This document shows, in pieces, positions 17,081 through 25,700 of a stretch of DNA of 31,185 nt. The stretch is from JANQPX01 sp039197065 (GTDB lineage: Bacteria; Pseudomonadota; Alphaproteobacteria; Geminicoccales; Geminicoccaceae). Location: contig JBCCUL010000052.1 in NCBI GenBank assembly GCA_039197065.1, forward strand, positions 1 to 31,185, in the 5' to 3' direction. Both the position numbers and the translations under genes were made by a program. Each line of letters starts with the position of its first letter. The stretch's first letter is position 1. The notes beneath the pieces were generated by a model that was not told the origin of the DNA, did not search any database, and worked only from the letters and a program-made list of their open reading frames with translations.

Positions 17081-17099
17081 AAAAGCCCCTCTGGTCGAG

Positions 17100-17146
17100 T
17101 GGTCTGATCTTTCAACCAGTAAGATCGAAGCCCGCCCCACTGTCAA
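17100..17146 (-). promoter_or_regulatory. candidate promoter and operator for the GntR gene
   Basis: On the minus strand TTGACA (17146-17141), a 17-bp spacer and CTTACT (17123-17118) make a plausible sigma-70 promoter. Directly overlapping the -10 end is a dyad, TGGTTGAAAGATCAGACCA (17118-17100), with TGGT and ACCA arms of the type FadR-family proteins bind. It lies inside the longest open frame of the regulator, which argues for the shorter start at 17080. Confidence 0.45.
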
Positions 17147-17185
17147 GTCGCTGATGCGCAACGGCAATGACTTGGGCAGGGCTTA

Positions 17186-18097
17186 CTATGGCGTCTGCGC
17201 GCCCCGGGTGTTCAGGTAGACGGCGTAGATCGACGTGGTGCCGCAGATGAACAGGCGGTTCCTGGCGCCGGGACGGCCGCCGAAGGTAACATTGGCGACC
17301 ACTTCCGGGATCAGGATCTTGCCGAGCAGGTCGCCTTCCGGCGAGACGCAATGCACGCCGTCGCCGGCGCTCGTCCAGATATGGCCGTCCTTGTCGGCGC
17401 GAAAGCCATCGGCGCAGCCAACATTCGGCGTGTAGAAAATGTCGCCGCCCGAGACGGCGCGACCGTCGTCGGTTACATCGAACACGCGAATGTGGCGATC
17501 CGCATCCGGCTCGAACATGGCGTTGGTTTCGGCAACGTAGAGACGCTTTTCGTCAGGTGAGAAGCAAAGCCCGTTCGGGCAATAGAAATCGTCGATCACG
17601 ACATCGAGGGACCCGCTGGCCGGATCGGCCCGGTAGACGTTGCAGGGCAGCTCCTGTTCGGATTTGAAGCCCTCATAATCGACCATGATCCCGTAATGGG
17701 GATCGGTGAACCAGATGGAGCCGTCGGATCTGACCACCACATCGTTCGGCGAGTTGAGCCGCTTTCCCCGATATCGGTCCGCAATCACCGTGATCGTGCC
17801 GTCATGCTCGGTGCGCGTGACCCGACGCGTCCCATGCTCACAGGAAATCAGCCGCCCCTCGCGATCGCGGGTATGCCCGTTCGCATAGTTCGAATGCTGG
17901 CGGTAAACGCTAAGCCCGACACCGTCGATCCAGCGCATGATGCGGTTATTGGGAATGTCGCTGAACAACAGGCACCCAGCATCCGCGATCCAGACCGGCC
18001 CTTCCGCCCAGCGCATCCCCGTCCCCAGCTTCTCGACCGGCGCATTGCCCATGATGAAGCGATTGAAGCGTGGATCGATGAACTCGAAGTCTTGCAT
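17186..18097 (-). CDS. SMP-30/gluconolactonase/LRE-family protein
   Basis: A 303-residue six-bladed beta-propeller. Expected metal-site segments appear in order: AEGPVW with Glu32, LNSPNDVVV, and YCPNGLCFSPDEKRLYVAET. ENG-type repeats such as SDGSIWFTDPHYGI and ADGFRADKDGHIWTSAGDG mark the blades. Family members hydrolyse sugar lactones (gluconolactonase), typically giving aldonic acids. No signal peptide, so cytoplasmic. I chose the ATG at 18097, which has GGGGAG just upstream; an open frame to 18166 adds 23 residues but overlaps the likely promoter. It is the first gene of the operon, ahead of the regulator by 105 bp, and suggests a lactone intermediate. Confidence 0.88.
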   Translation of the reverse strand: MQDFEFIDPRFNRFIMGNAPVEKLGTGMRWAEGPVWIADAGCLLFSDIPNNRIMRWIDGVGLSVYRQHSNYANGHTRDREGRLISCEHGTRRVTRTEHDGTITVIADRYRGKRLNSPNDVVVRSDGSIWFTDPHYGIMVDYEGFKSEQELPCNVYRADPASGSLDVVIDDFYCPNGLCFSPDEKRLYVAETNAMFEPDADRHIRVFDVTDDGRAVSGGDIFYTPNVGCADGFRADKDGHIWTSAGDGVHCVSPEGDLLGKILIPEVVANVTFGGRPGARNRLFICGTTSIYAVYLNTRGAQTP

Positions 18098-18130
18098 GGA
18101 GCTCCCCGGTGACCTTGATTTGATGCGAAC

Positions 18131-18166
18131 ACTGGTTGTTGAGCCAATGTCAGCGATGCCTGTCAA
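18131..18166 (-). promoter_or_regulatory. candidate promoter and operator for the SMP-30 operon
   Basis: A perfect -35 box TTGACA lies on the minus strand at 18166-18161. The -10 region (CTCAAC, 17-bp spacing) is weak. It is overlapped by TTGGCTCAACAACCAGT (18147-18131), a dyad with TGG and CCA arms that shares CAACCAGT with the site in front of the GntR gene. The same protein may therefore bind both. Confidence 0.4.
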
Positions 18167-18229
18167 CGTTTACCTAGGGGAGCTTATCGAGTTGCTGTCT
18201 GTCGCCGTTCCGATGAAGCCGGCACCTTC

Positions 18230-18829
18230 TCAGTAGTAGAAGCGTGTGCCGATGCGAAAAATGGCCGCTAGAGGCTTCTCATCAAGACCATCAAGATTGG
18301 TCTCGAACCATTCAACCCGAAAGGCTGTCAGCAGATCGAGGTAGCGGCTGGACTCGAAGGAAATTCCGACTTCGCCATGTGCTGTCAGGCCGGTTTCCTC
18401 GTCGTTCAGCACATCGTTCAAGACCTGATGGGCAACGCCGATGCCGAAGCCGCCATAGTAAATCTGTTCGTCACAATCCACCAAGAAGATAGGAACGTTG
18501 CACTCGAAATAGAGATTGGCGGACGCCCGAATCGTCTGCAGATCCCCTTCAACGCTGACACCGCCAATCTTGTCGAGGTCTGATCGGCTATAGGAAACTT
18601 CGAAATCAGTGCGGACGTCGTCGAACAGATAGCCGACCTGAAGCGCACCGACGAAGCCCGTATCAAACTTCACCTTGTCACCGCCCTTGCCATTGTTGAA
18701 AGGGAAAGATGCGCCGGCGGACACGCCCCAGTAGACGTCGCGCTCCTGTGCCTCGGCGCCATGATGAAGGCCTGCGGAGAGCAGGCAGGCGAAGAATAGG
18801 CTTTTCGCCAAATAATTGAAAAATCTCAT
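18230..18829 (-). CDS. outer-membrane beta-barrel protein
   Basis: A 199-residue exported protein. Signal peptide MRFFNYLAKSLFFACLLSAGLHHGAEAQ is followed by alternating hydrophobic strands (YWGVSAGASFPF, FVGALQVGYLF, VRTDFEVSYSRS, IRASANLYFE, IYYGGFGIGVAH, LTAHGEVGISFE, LLTAFRVEWFET, AAIFRIGTRFYY). The final residue is an aromatic Tyr, the usual barrel-assembly signal. Eight strands fit an OmpA/OmpX-like small barrel. The ATG at 18829 is preceded by GGAGG at ideal spacing; an ATG at 18850 is unlikely. Two cysteines in CNVPIFLVDCDE could form a disulphide in an outer loop. It is divergent from the large lipoprotein gene, which may be a functional partner. Confidence 0.8.
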   Translation of the reverse strand: MRFFNYLAKSLFFACLLSAGLHHGAEAQERDVYWGVSAGASFPFNNGKGGDKVKFDTGFVGALQVGYLFDDVRTDFEVSYSRSDLDKIGGVSVEGDLQTIRASANLYFECNVPIFLVDCDEQIYYGGFGIGVAHQVLNDVLNDEETGLTAHGEVGISFESSRYLDLLTAFRVEWFETNLDGLDEKPLAAIFRIGTRFYY

Positions 18830-18904
18830 CGAATGACCTCCGTTGCTCAATGGCAGCCGATCAAATTGCCCCTTCTTAGGCGACCGGACAGGCGAAATTC
18901 TATC

Positions 18905-18933
18905 TTGATAGTTTTCTACGTTAGTTTTAGCGT
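18905..18933 (+). promoter_or_regulatory. possible promoter for the large lipoprotein gene
   Basis: TTGATA (18905-18910), 17-bp spacer and TAGCGT (18928-18933) in the AT-rich divergent gap between the beta-barrel and lipoprotein genes. The -35 is good and the -10 weak. Confidence 0.3.
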
Positions 18934-18978
18934 GAATTAAGTCAATATGGATCTGCTTATTAGATTAGGAACAAATTC

Positions 18979-21699
18979 ATGCATCTGGTGCCGCCTTTCT
19001 GCTGCCCCCGACATGTTCTTTCGATCGCGATCGTCGCCACGGCAGTCGCGGCTTGTTCGGCTTTCGACAAGAAGGATATCGCCGAGTACCAGGTCGACGC
19101 GGGATCGGTGAAGCTCTCGGTGATTTCGGTGGCTCCTTGGGAAGAGGTGGTCAGCCATCTTAGTCCTAACTTCGGTCTTACTGCTGATGGCGCTGTCGCG
19201 AGGACTCTACAGACTAACGCACTCGCCAAGCAGCAGTCGCTTAGGACTTTGGCGGGCAGCTTCGGCATCTCGTCACTTGGCCCTACGCCGGAGACGACGA
19301 CTCAGACAACAAATGCCGCCGACGGCAGTGTGACCACGACGGTCACTGAAAAAGCTCAACCTAGCCCGGCCGACGCTTTGGTCTTAGACAATCTGCCGGG
19401 TCTTCCGGGATCGCTGCCGCCGCTCACTCTCGACAACACGTTGGTCAGCGAACCGATCATCAACTACAAAGCAGCAACCGCTCTCTATCAAGAAGTACAG
19501 TTATTGAACCGGTACCTAAATCATGCGGTCATTTCCGAAGGCTACCGCCCTTATCTGGTCAGGTTCCAAATCTCCGTGCTGCCTAATCTACGAAACCAGC
19601 CGTTCGACGTCTTTTCAGATCTTCATTTTTTGCCAGGATCGGAGATCCTGGACAAGGAGCTCGGATCTGAATATGAGCTTTTAAAGATTACACCGTTTGA
19701 CGGCACAAGAGAGCAAAGACTTACACAAGACATTACAAATCGAATGAACCAACTTTTCAGCAAGTTCGAGGATGGAGGACATTGGGAAAGCTATTCAGAA
19801 GACGAACAGCGAAGAGCTTTTGAAGACGAGCTGCGAAATATCGTCAAAAACCTTGCAAGAAACGAACAAGATCTCGAAGGTCGCGAGGATGCCTCTTACG
19901 AAAATTCCGTAAAATCTTATCTCGAAGGTATACTGCTTAAGGGCGATGTTAAGCGAGAATTCGATAACATCGAATCAGTGATAGATGATTTGGGAGGCCG
20001 CGCTCGAGCAGAAAAAAGGCTGGAGAATATTGGAAACTTACTTCGCCGGTCTGACGTCGCGGATCCAACGTTAGGCGACTTCGCTGCTTCCATTCCGAAG
20101 GTGATCCCGCTCCTTGTTACCGACAGCTTGGAGACCTCCGCCGAAGGTCAGGTCGCGCAGATCGCCCGGCAGCTGTCGCTGCTTGGCGCGGGCACGACAG
20201 GCGGGACGCCTTTCAGAGGGCAAGTGCAAAGTCTCCTGAATGAGTTGCAGGAAGCTCAGGCGCGCGATCTCAACAGTCTGCTCTCGATTTCGCAGCTCAA
20301 CGATAATTCCGTGCGCTTACGGCTTGGTGCTCGCTATGATGTCACCAATGACTACGAGATGACGGCGCGGACGCACAACATCACCCTGCTCATCAACGTC
20401 CCTGAACCTGTCGCGTCCCTTGATCATCCGCGGGATCGTCGCCTGCGTGTCTTGGCGATTAACAAGATGCGGGACGCTAGGACCGGCGATTTGCTGGAAA
20501 ACGGTCTACAATTCAGTCGGGAATTTCGATCTGAGATCGATGCCCAGACGAATGCATACAAGTTCACGGATTATGATGATCGTAATGGTGACGGTACGCA
20601 TGGCGACTTTTGCATGGGTCAAACCGACAAAGATGATGCTGAGAGGAAGCGCATCGCCATCAGCGCTAATGGTATTATCAGGAAGTTGGTTACCCGTCAT
20701 GTTATCTATGGTGACTATGAAAGGTTCGCGGAGGCCACCAGCTGCATGTGGGGTAAAGCCCCCAAGGATCCAATGTCGCAGCGCGATCAGCGCATGCTTT
20801 GGGCCGCTCTGTCCGGATTGACGACCGCCATTCCTGCAGATCGTGTCGATATCGATCTGCCGAAATCCGTCAATCCCTCTGCCGATCCGCTCCAGACAAT
20901 CTTCATTAGTGGCAGAGAGACGGAAGCTGTAACAGATTCCGGCAATGAATGTCATGGGAAACGCTTTGCTAACGGTGTCATGACTGATGACAAAAAGAAG
21001 ACCATCGTCAGGGTTCCGTTGAAGCGAACTGTCGAGCCATCAAGCATACAGCTTAGTCTTCAAGTGCCCCACAGATCGAAGCTTGGTAGGAAAGCCAAAA
21101 AGAGCCACGAATTTTCGGCGGAGAAAGTGGAATTCGAAGGCAGCGTTCTAAAGGCGACATTCCCTTCCCTCAGCGCTTTCAGGGAGAAACACGGCGGTGG
21201 CGCCGATATTGCGGCCACGCTCATAGCCGATGTTTCCTCGGAACCTTGGCGCGATGAGAGTTTCACGTCGAAGGTCTGCCGGACAGCCCATATCGATATC
21301 TATCTTCTGGATGAGAAAAAGCCGGAGAATCCGACATTCGATGTCACGGCCAGCCTAGCTTCGGGCGTTAAGAAAGTGACGGTGACCGGCGGCCAGGCCG
21401 ATCTCAATCTCCTTCTGTCATGGAAGAGCGGCGGAACTAGAGATATCGGGATCGTGGTCGACAATGGCGATATCAAAAACGAACCATCGACTTGGAAACT
21501 CAATAGTAAAAGGCAGCTTATTAAGCGTGGCGTCGAGAGTGGCGCTGAGTCTTTCAAAATCGAGCTTGAGAACGTAATTTCGGCGCTCGATATCACATTG
21601 AGCATCGGCCCGCTAAACGCCGCCAAAGATGAACTCGATACCTCGAAGGTTAAGCCAAGCAAATTGGAGATCCGCACGCTTGACACGCCAGCGCAATGA
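18979..21699 (+). CDS. large predicted lipoprotein, unknown function
   Basis: A 906-residue protein with an N-terminal hydrophobic segment and lipobox-like AVAAC near residue 26, so probably membrane-anchored and facing the periplasm or cell surface. Residues about 35-215 include a Thr-rich linker (TPETTTQTTNAADGSVTTTVT) and the segment YKAATALYQEVQLLNRYLNHAV...GYRPYLVRFQISVLPNLRNQPFDVFSDLHFLPG. Residues about 220-360 are highly charged and helical and encoded by low-GC DNA. Then come IPKVIPLLVTDSLETSAEGQ, RDLNSLLSISQLNDNSVRLRLGARYDV and an acidic EF-hand-like loop DYDDRNGDGTHGD (531-543). The C-terminus is rich in beta-strand. The flanking segments look like those of an uncharacterised family I have a loose memory of; I can assign no function. 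No ribosome site is clear before the ATG. Confidence 0.72.
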   Translation: MHLVPPFCCPRHVLSIAIVATAVAACSAFDKKDIAEYQVDAGSVKLSVISVAPWEEVVSHLSPNFGLTADGAVARTLQTNALAKQQSLRTLAGSFGISSLGPTPETTTQTTNAADGSVTTTVTEKAQPSPADALVLDNLPGLPGSLPPLTLDNTLVSEPIINYKAATALYQEVQLLNRYLNHAVISEGYRPYLVRFQISVLPNLRNQPFDVFSDLHFLPGSEILDKELGSEYELLKITPFDGTREQRLTQDITNRMNQLFSKFEDGGHWESYSEDEQRRAFEDELRNIVKNLARNEQDLEGREDASYENSVKSYLEGILLKGDVKREFDNIESVIDDLGGRARAEKRLENIGNLLRRSDVADPTLGDFAASIPKVIPLLVTDSLETSAEGQVAQIARQLSLLGAGTTGGTPFRGQVQSLLNELQEAQARDLNSLLSISQLNDNSVRLRLGARYDVTNDYEMTARTHNITLLINVPEPVASLDHPRDRRLRVLAINKMRDARTGDLLENGLQFSREFRSEIDAQTNAYKFTDYDDRNGDGTHGDFCMGQTDKDDAERKRIAISANGIIRKLVTRHVIYGDYERFAEATSCMWGKAPKDPMSQRDQRMLWAALSGLTTAIPADRVDIDLPKSVNPSADPLQTIFISGRETEAVTDSGNECHGKRFANGVMTDDKKKTIVRVPLKRTVEPSSIQLSLQVPHRSKLGRKAKKSHEFSAEKVEFEGSVLKATFPSLSAFREKHGGGADIAATLIADVSSEPWRDESFTSKVCRTAHIDIYLLDEKKPENPTFDVTASLASGVKKVTVTGGQADLNLLLSWKSGGTRDIGIVVDNGDIKNEPSTWKLNSKRQLIKRGVESGAESFKIELENVISALDITLSIGPLNAAKDELDTSKVKPSKLEIRTLDTPAQ

Positions 21700-21725
21700 A
21701 CGTGGTGAGACGCGGTAGGCGGCAC

Positions 21726-21743
21726 AGGCGTTCACGCCTTTTT
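21726..21743 (+). terminator. intrinsic terminator of the large lipoprotein gene
   Basis: AGGCG (21726-21730), TTCA loop, CGCCT (21735-21739), then a run of five T ending at 21743: a compact rho-independent terminator 27 bp after the stop codon. It is nested within a larger inverted repeat, GTAGGCG (21715-21721) and CGCCTAC (21753-21759), which overlaps the stop of the convergent DUF3179 gene and could serve it too. Confidence 0.7.
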
Positions 21744-21755
21744 CAACGCCGTCGC

Positions 21756-22760
<1,005 letters not shown>

Positions 22761-22971
22761 AGCGGCTCTCCCGGATGCTTCTTCAGCTTGACGTCGATCA
22801 TGGCGGGCCACCCCGGCCCTGTCCACGGATCGCCGCTCAAAGTTGCGTGACGCGGGCAGCGGGCCTCGCGACAAACCGGCGCGAGGAGTGGAGCCCGCCG
22901 CAGCACGCTGCTATATACCCCTCAAGCCTGCAGCCGCCGGCTGCCTGCCTGACGGGCTGTTGGAGAGGGTG

Positions 22972-23160
22972 ATGAGCATATTTTGGATCCTGGCGCTGAT
23001 CGGGATGACCGCCACGCTTGTGGTGCTGGTGGTCGGGCTGGCCGGCTTTTTCCAGGGGGGCGAGTTCAATCGGAAATATGGCAACAAGCTGATGCGCGCG
23101 CGCGTCACGCTGCAACTCGTCACCATCATCCTCATCCTGCTCGCGGTCCTCAACGGCTAG
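22972..23160 (+). CDS. twin transmembrane helix small protein (HIG1-like)
   Basis: A 62-residue protein with two membrane helices, SIFWILALIGMTATLVVLVVGLAGFF and LQLVTIILILLAVL, joined by a basic loop GGEFNRKYGNKLMRARVT. This matches the HIG1_N-like twin-TM small proteins of alphaproteobacteria; the mitochondrial relatives associate with respiratory complexes, so a respiratory role is possible. The ATG at 22972 has GGAG close upstream; the frame continues up to 22843 but adds non-membrane, Arg/Pro-rich residues. It lies 51 bp before the adenosyltransferase gene, a neighbour order I know from related bacteria. Confidence 0.85.
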   Translation: MSIFWILALIGMTATLVVLVVGLAGFFQGGEFNRKYGNKLMRARVTLQLVTIILILLAVLNG

Positions 23161-23211
23161 GTGGCGGCGTTATCTGATCGAGAAAATCATGAACCCGAAA
23201 GGCATGCAGCC

Positions 23212-23775
23212 ATGGTCCAACTGACGAAGATCTACACCAAAGGCGGCGATGGCGGCAAAACCTCGCTCGGCAATGGCTCGCGGGTCGACAAGCACGACCT
23301 GCGCGTCGAAGCCTATGGCACGGTCGATGAGGCGAATGCGGCGATCGGTCTTGCGCGGTTGCAAGCCGATCAGCGGGCAGATGGCATGCTGGGACGCATC
23401 CAGAACGACATGTTCGATCTCGGTGCTGACCTTTGCCGGCCGATGCCGGATGTCGGCGAGGATGATGCGCTGCGCATCCAGCCCTCCCAGGTTCAGCGCC
23501 TGGAAGACGAGATCGACGGCATGAATGCGATGCTGGCGCCACTGAACTCTTTCATTCTGCCCGGCGGAACGCCGACGGCTGCAGCCCTCCATCTTGCCCG
23601 CACCATCGTGCGTCGTGCCGAGCGCCTGACCGTCCAGCTCGCCGCCGAAGCCCGAGTCGGTACAACCGCCATCGAGTACCTGAACCGCTTATCCGATCAC
23701 CTGTTCGTGCTCGCGCGCTACGTGAACGATCAGGGCAAGGCTGACGTTCTCTGGGTTCCCGGTGCAAATCGGTAG
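23212..23775 (+). CDS. pduO: ATP:cob(I)alamin adenosyltransferase, PduO type
   Basis: A 187-residue cytoplasmic enzyme that transfers the 5'-deoxyadenosyl group of ATP to cob(I)alamin, making coenzyme B12. It begins with the ATP-binding motif IYTKGGDGGKTSLGNG and continues with KHDLRVEAYGTVDEANAAIG; later conserved segments are ARTIVRRAERLTV and YLNRLSDHLFVLARYVN, all in family order. Length is typical. The ATG at 23212 is followed two codons on by LTKIYTKGGDGG, so the extension to 23161 is unlikely. It probably serves adenosylcobalamin enzymes such as methylmalonyl-CoA mutase, fitting the nearby beta-oxidation genes. Confidence 0.93.
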   Translation: MVQLTKIYTKGGDGGKTSLGNGSRVDKHDLRVEAYGTVDEANAAIGLARLQADQRADGMLGRIQNDMFDLGADLCRPMPDVGEDDALRIQPSQVQRLEDEIDGMNAMLAPLNSFILPGGTPTAAALHLARTIVRRAERLTVQLAAEARVGTTAIEYLNRLSDHLFVLARYVNDQGKADVLWVPGANR

Positions 23776-23831
23776 CTTTTTCGGCAAAATTGCCGTATGG
23801 ATTTTCGACTGGGCCGTTAGTGCTTGAAATG

Positions 23832-23871
23832 TTGTCACATAATTGACAAAGAAGTGGGCGAGACCTAGTTT
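23832..23871 (+). promoter_or_regulatory. etfBA promoter overlapped by a palindrome
   Basis: TTGACA (23843-23848), 17-bp spacer and TAGTTT (23866-23871) form a likely promoter 91 bp upstream of etfB. The perfect dyad TTGTCA-CATAAT-TGACAA (23832-23849) covers the -35 box, as expected for a repressor site. A second palindrome, CGGCAAAATTGCCG (23782-23795), and a GTTGCAAC dyad (23877-23884) flank it. Confidence 0.5.
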
Positions 23872-23961
23872 TGTGCGTTGCAACAAAGCCTTCTCTGCAC
23901 AAGGCCTAATATGCATAGGATTGCAGAAGCGGCGAAGATCGTGAAGGGATGCTGATCAGCT

Positions 23962-24711
23962 ATGAAAGTGCTCGTGCCGGTCAAGCGGGTCGTTGATTAT
24001 AACGTCAAGATCCGGGTCAAGGCCGACGGTTCCGGCGTCGATGTCGCCAATGTCAAAATGTCGATGAACCCCTTCGACGAGATCGCCAATGAGGAAGCGA
24101 TCCGCCTGAAGGAAGCGGGCAAGGCTGAAGAGGTGATCGCCGTCTCGCTCGGGCCGACCAAATGCCAGGAGACCCTGCGCACCGCCCTTGCCATGGGTGC
24201 CGATCGCGCCATCCACGTCGAGACGGATGCCGAACTGCAGCCGCTCGCGGTCGCCAAGCTTCTGAAAGCCATCGTCGACAAGGAAGCGCCCGGCCTGGTC
24301 ATCCTCGGCAAGCAGGCGATCGACGACGACAGCAACCAGACGGGCCAGATGCTGGCGGCTTTGCTCGGCTGGTCGCAGGGAACGTTCGCCTCCAAGATCG
24401 ATCTGCAGGGCGATCAGATCGCGGTGACCCGCGAGATCGATACCGGCCTCGAGAACATCACGATCAAGGCGCCGGCGATCATCACCGCCGACCTCCGCCT
24501 GAACGAGCCGCGCTACGCTTCGCTCCCCAACATCATGAAGGCGAAGAAAAAGCCGCTCGACGTCATGACGCCCGAGGATCTCGGCGTCGATATCCTGCCG
24601 CGCCTGACCTATCTCTCGGTCGAGGAGCCGGCGAAGCGCGAGGCGGGCGTCAAGGTGGCCGATGTCGCCGAGCTGGTGTCGAAGCTGAAAAATGAAGCGA
24701 AGGTGATCTGA
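23962..24711 (+). CDS. etfB: electron transfer flavoprotein beta subunit
   Basis: A 249-residue ETF small subunit. It starts MKVLVPVKRVVDYNVKIRVK, as bacterial EtfB proteins do, and carries LAMGADRAIHVE, the GKQAIDDDSNQTGQMLAALLGW segment and the AMP-binding/partner-recognition region TREIDTGLENITIKAPAIITADLRLNEPRYASLPNIMKAKKKP. It pairs with EtfA to accept electrons from flavin dehydrogenases and hand them to ETF-QO. The stop overlaps the etfA start by one base (TGATG), showing translational coupling. Length is typical. Confidence 0.97.
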   Translation: MKVLVPVKRVVDYNVKIRVKADGSGVDVANVKMSMNPFDEIANEEAIRLKEAGKAEEVIAVSLGPTKCQETLRTALAMGADRAIHVETDAELQPLAVAKLLKAIVDKEAPGLVILGKQAIDDDSNQTGQMLAALLGWSQGTFASKIDLQGDQIAVTREIDTGLENITIKAPAIITADLRLNEPRYASLPNIMKAKKKPLDVMTPEDLGVDILPRLTYLSVEEPAKREAGVKVADVAELVSKLKNEAKVI

Positions 24712-25652
24712 TGAGCGTTCTGGTTCTCGCGGAGCATGACGACAACGAGCTGGTGCCGGCGACGCTGCATGCGGTGACTGCAGCCGTGGCGCTCGGTGAA
24801 GACATTCACATGCTGGTGGCCGGCAAGGATTGCGGCCCTGTGGCCGAAGCCGCCGCCAAGATCGCCGGTGTCGGCAAGGTCATCCATGTCGAGCATGACG
24901 CCTACGCCAAGCCGCTGGCCGAAGACTTCTCGCTGCTGCTGCAGGCGATGGCGGGCGACTATTCAGCCCTCCTCGCGGCCTCCACCACCATGGGCAAGAA
25001 CGTCATGCCGCGCTTGGCGGCGCTGCTCGACATCGCTCAGCTCTCTGACATCGTCGAGGTGATCAGCGAAGACACCTTCAAGCGCTACATCTACGCCGGC
25101 AATGCGCTGGCCACGGTCAAGACCAGCGACGCCAAGAAGGTGATCACCGTGCGCACCACGGCCTTCGAGCCGGCCGCCGCCGAGGGGGGCAGCGCCGAGG
25201 TGACGACGGTCGCCGCCGTCGATCCCGCAGGTCTCTCACAATTCGTCGGCCGCGAGGTCTCGGGCGGCGAACGCCCGGAGCTGACCTCGGCCGGCATCGT
25301 GGTTTCCGGCGGGCGCGGCATGGGATCAGGCGAGAATTTCGCGATCATCGAAGCCCTTGCCGACGAGCTCGGCGCCGCGGTGGGTGCTTCCCGCGCAGCC
25401 GTCGATGCCGGTTACGTGCCGAACGAATATCAAGTCGGTCAGACCGGCAAGATCGTGGCGCCCGAACTCTACGTCGCGGTTGGCATCTCCGGCGCGATCC
25501 AGCATCTTGCCGGCATGAAGGACAGCAAGGTCATCGTCGCCATCAACAAGGATGAAGAGGCGCCGATCTTCCAGGTCGCCGACTACGGTCTGGTCGCCGA
25601 TCTGTTCAAAGTGGTGCCTGAGCTGACTGAAGAGCTCAAGAAGGCCAGCTGA
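24711..25652 (+). CDS. etfA: electron transfer flavoprotein alpha subunit
   Basis: A 313-residue ETF large subunit. The C-terminal FAD-binding domain is clear: ISAGG-like VVSGGRGMGSGENFAIIEALADELGAAVGASRAAVDAGYVPNEYQVGQTGKIVAPELYVAVGISGAIQHLAGMKDSKVIVAINKDEEAPIFQVADYGLVADLF. The N-terminal half has the EtfA/B-like alpha/beta fold. It binds the FAD that shuttles electrons to ETF-QO. Co-transcribed with etfB through a one-base overlap and followed 48 bp later by hbdA. Confidence 0.97.
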   Translation: MSVLVLAEHDDNELVPATLHAVTAAVALGEDIHMLVAGKDCGPVAEAAAKIAGVGKVIHVEHDAYAKPLAEDFSLLLQAMAGDYSALLAASTTMGKNVMPRLAALLDIAQLSDIVEVISEDTFKRYIYAGNALATVKTSDAKKVITVRTTAFEPAAAEGGSAEVTTVAAVDPAGLSQFVGREVSGGERPELTSAGIVVSGGRGMGSGENFAIIEALADELGAAVGASRAAVDAGYVPNEYQVGQTGKIVAPELYVAVGISGAIQHLAGMKDSKVIVAINKDEEAPIFQVADYGLVADLFKVVPELTEELKKAS

Positions 25653-25669
25653 CATCTTTTGGGGATGTC
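25651..25669 (+). terminator. weak hairpin after etfA
   Basis: GACATC (25651-25656) and GATGTC (25664-25669) form a 6-bp stem overlapping the etfA stop. No T-run follows, so it may only attenuate or protect mRNA before hbdA. Confidence 0.3.
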
Positions 25670-25700
25670 GACACAAAGCTGAAGAAAACCGGGGGCGGCT

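Noticed and set aside
10997..18229. Integrated island at tRNA-Gln
   Set aside because: No integrase gene and no second copy of the tRNA 3' end were found in the window; the operon's composition is similar to the flanks.
20569..20607. Dockerin or true EF-hand calcium-binding domain in the large lipoprotein
   Set aside because: Only one acidic loop is present, without the paired helices or second loop, so calcium binding is just a possibility.
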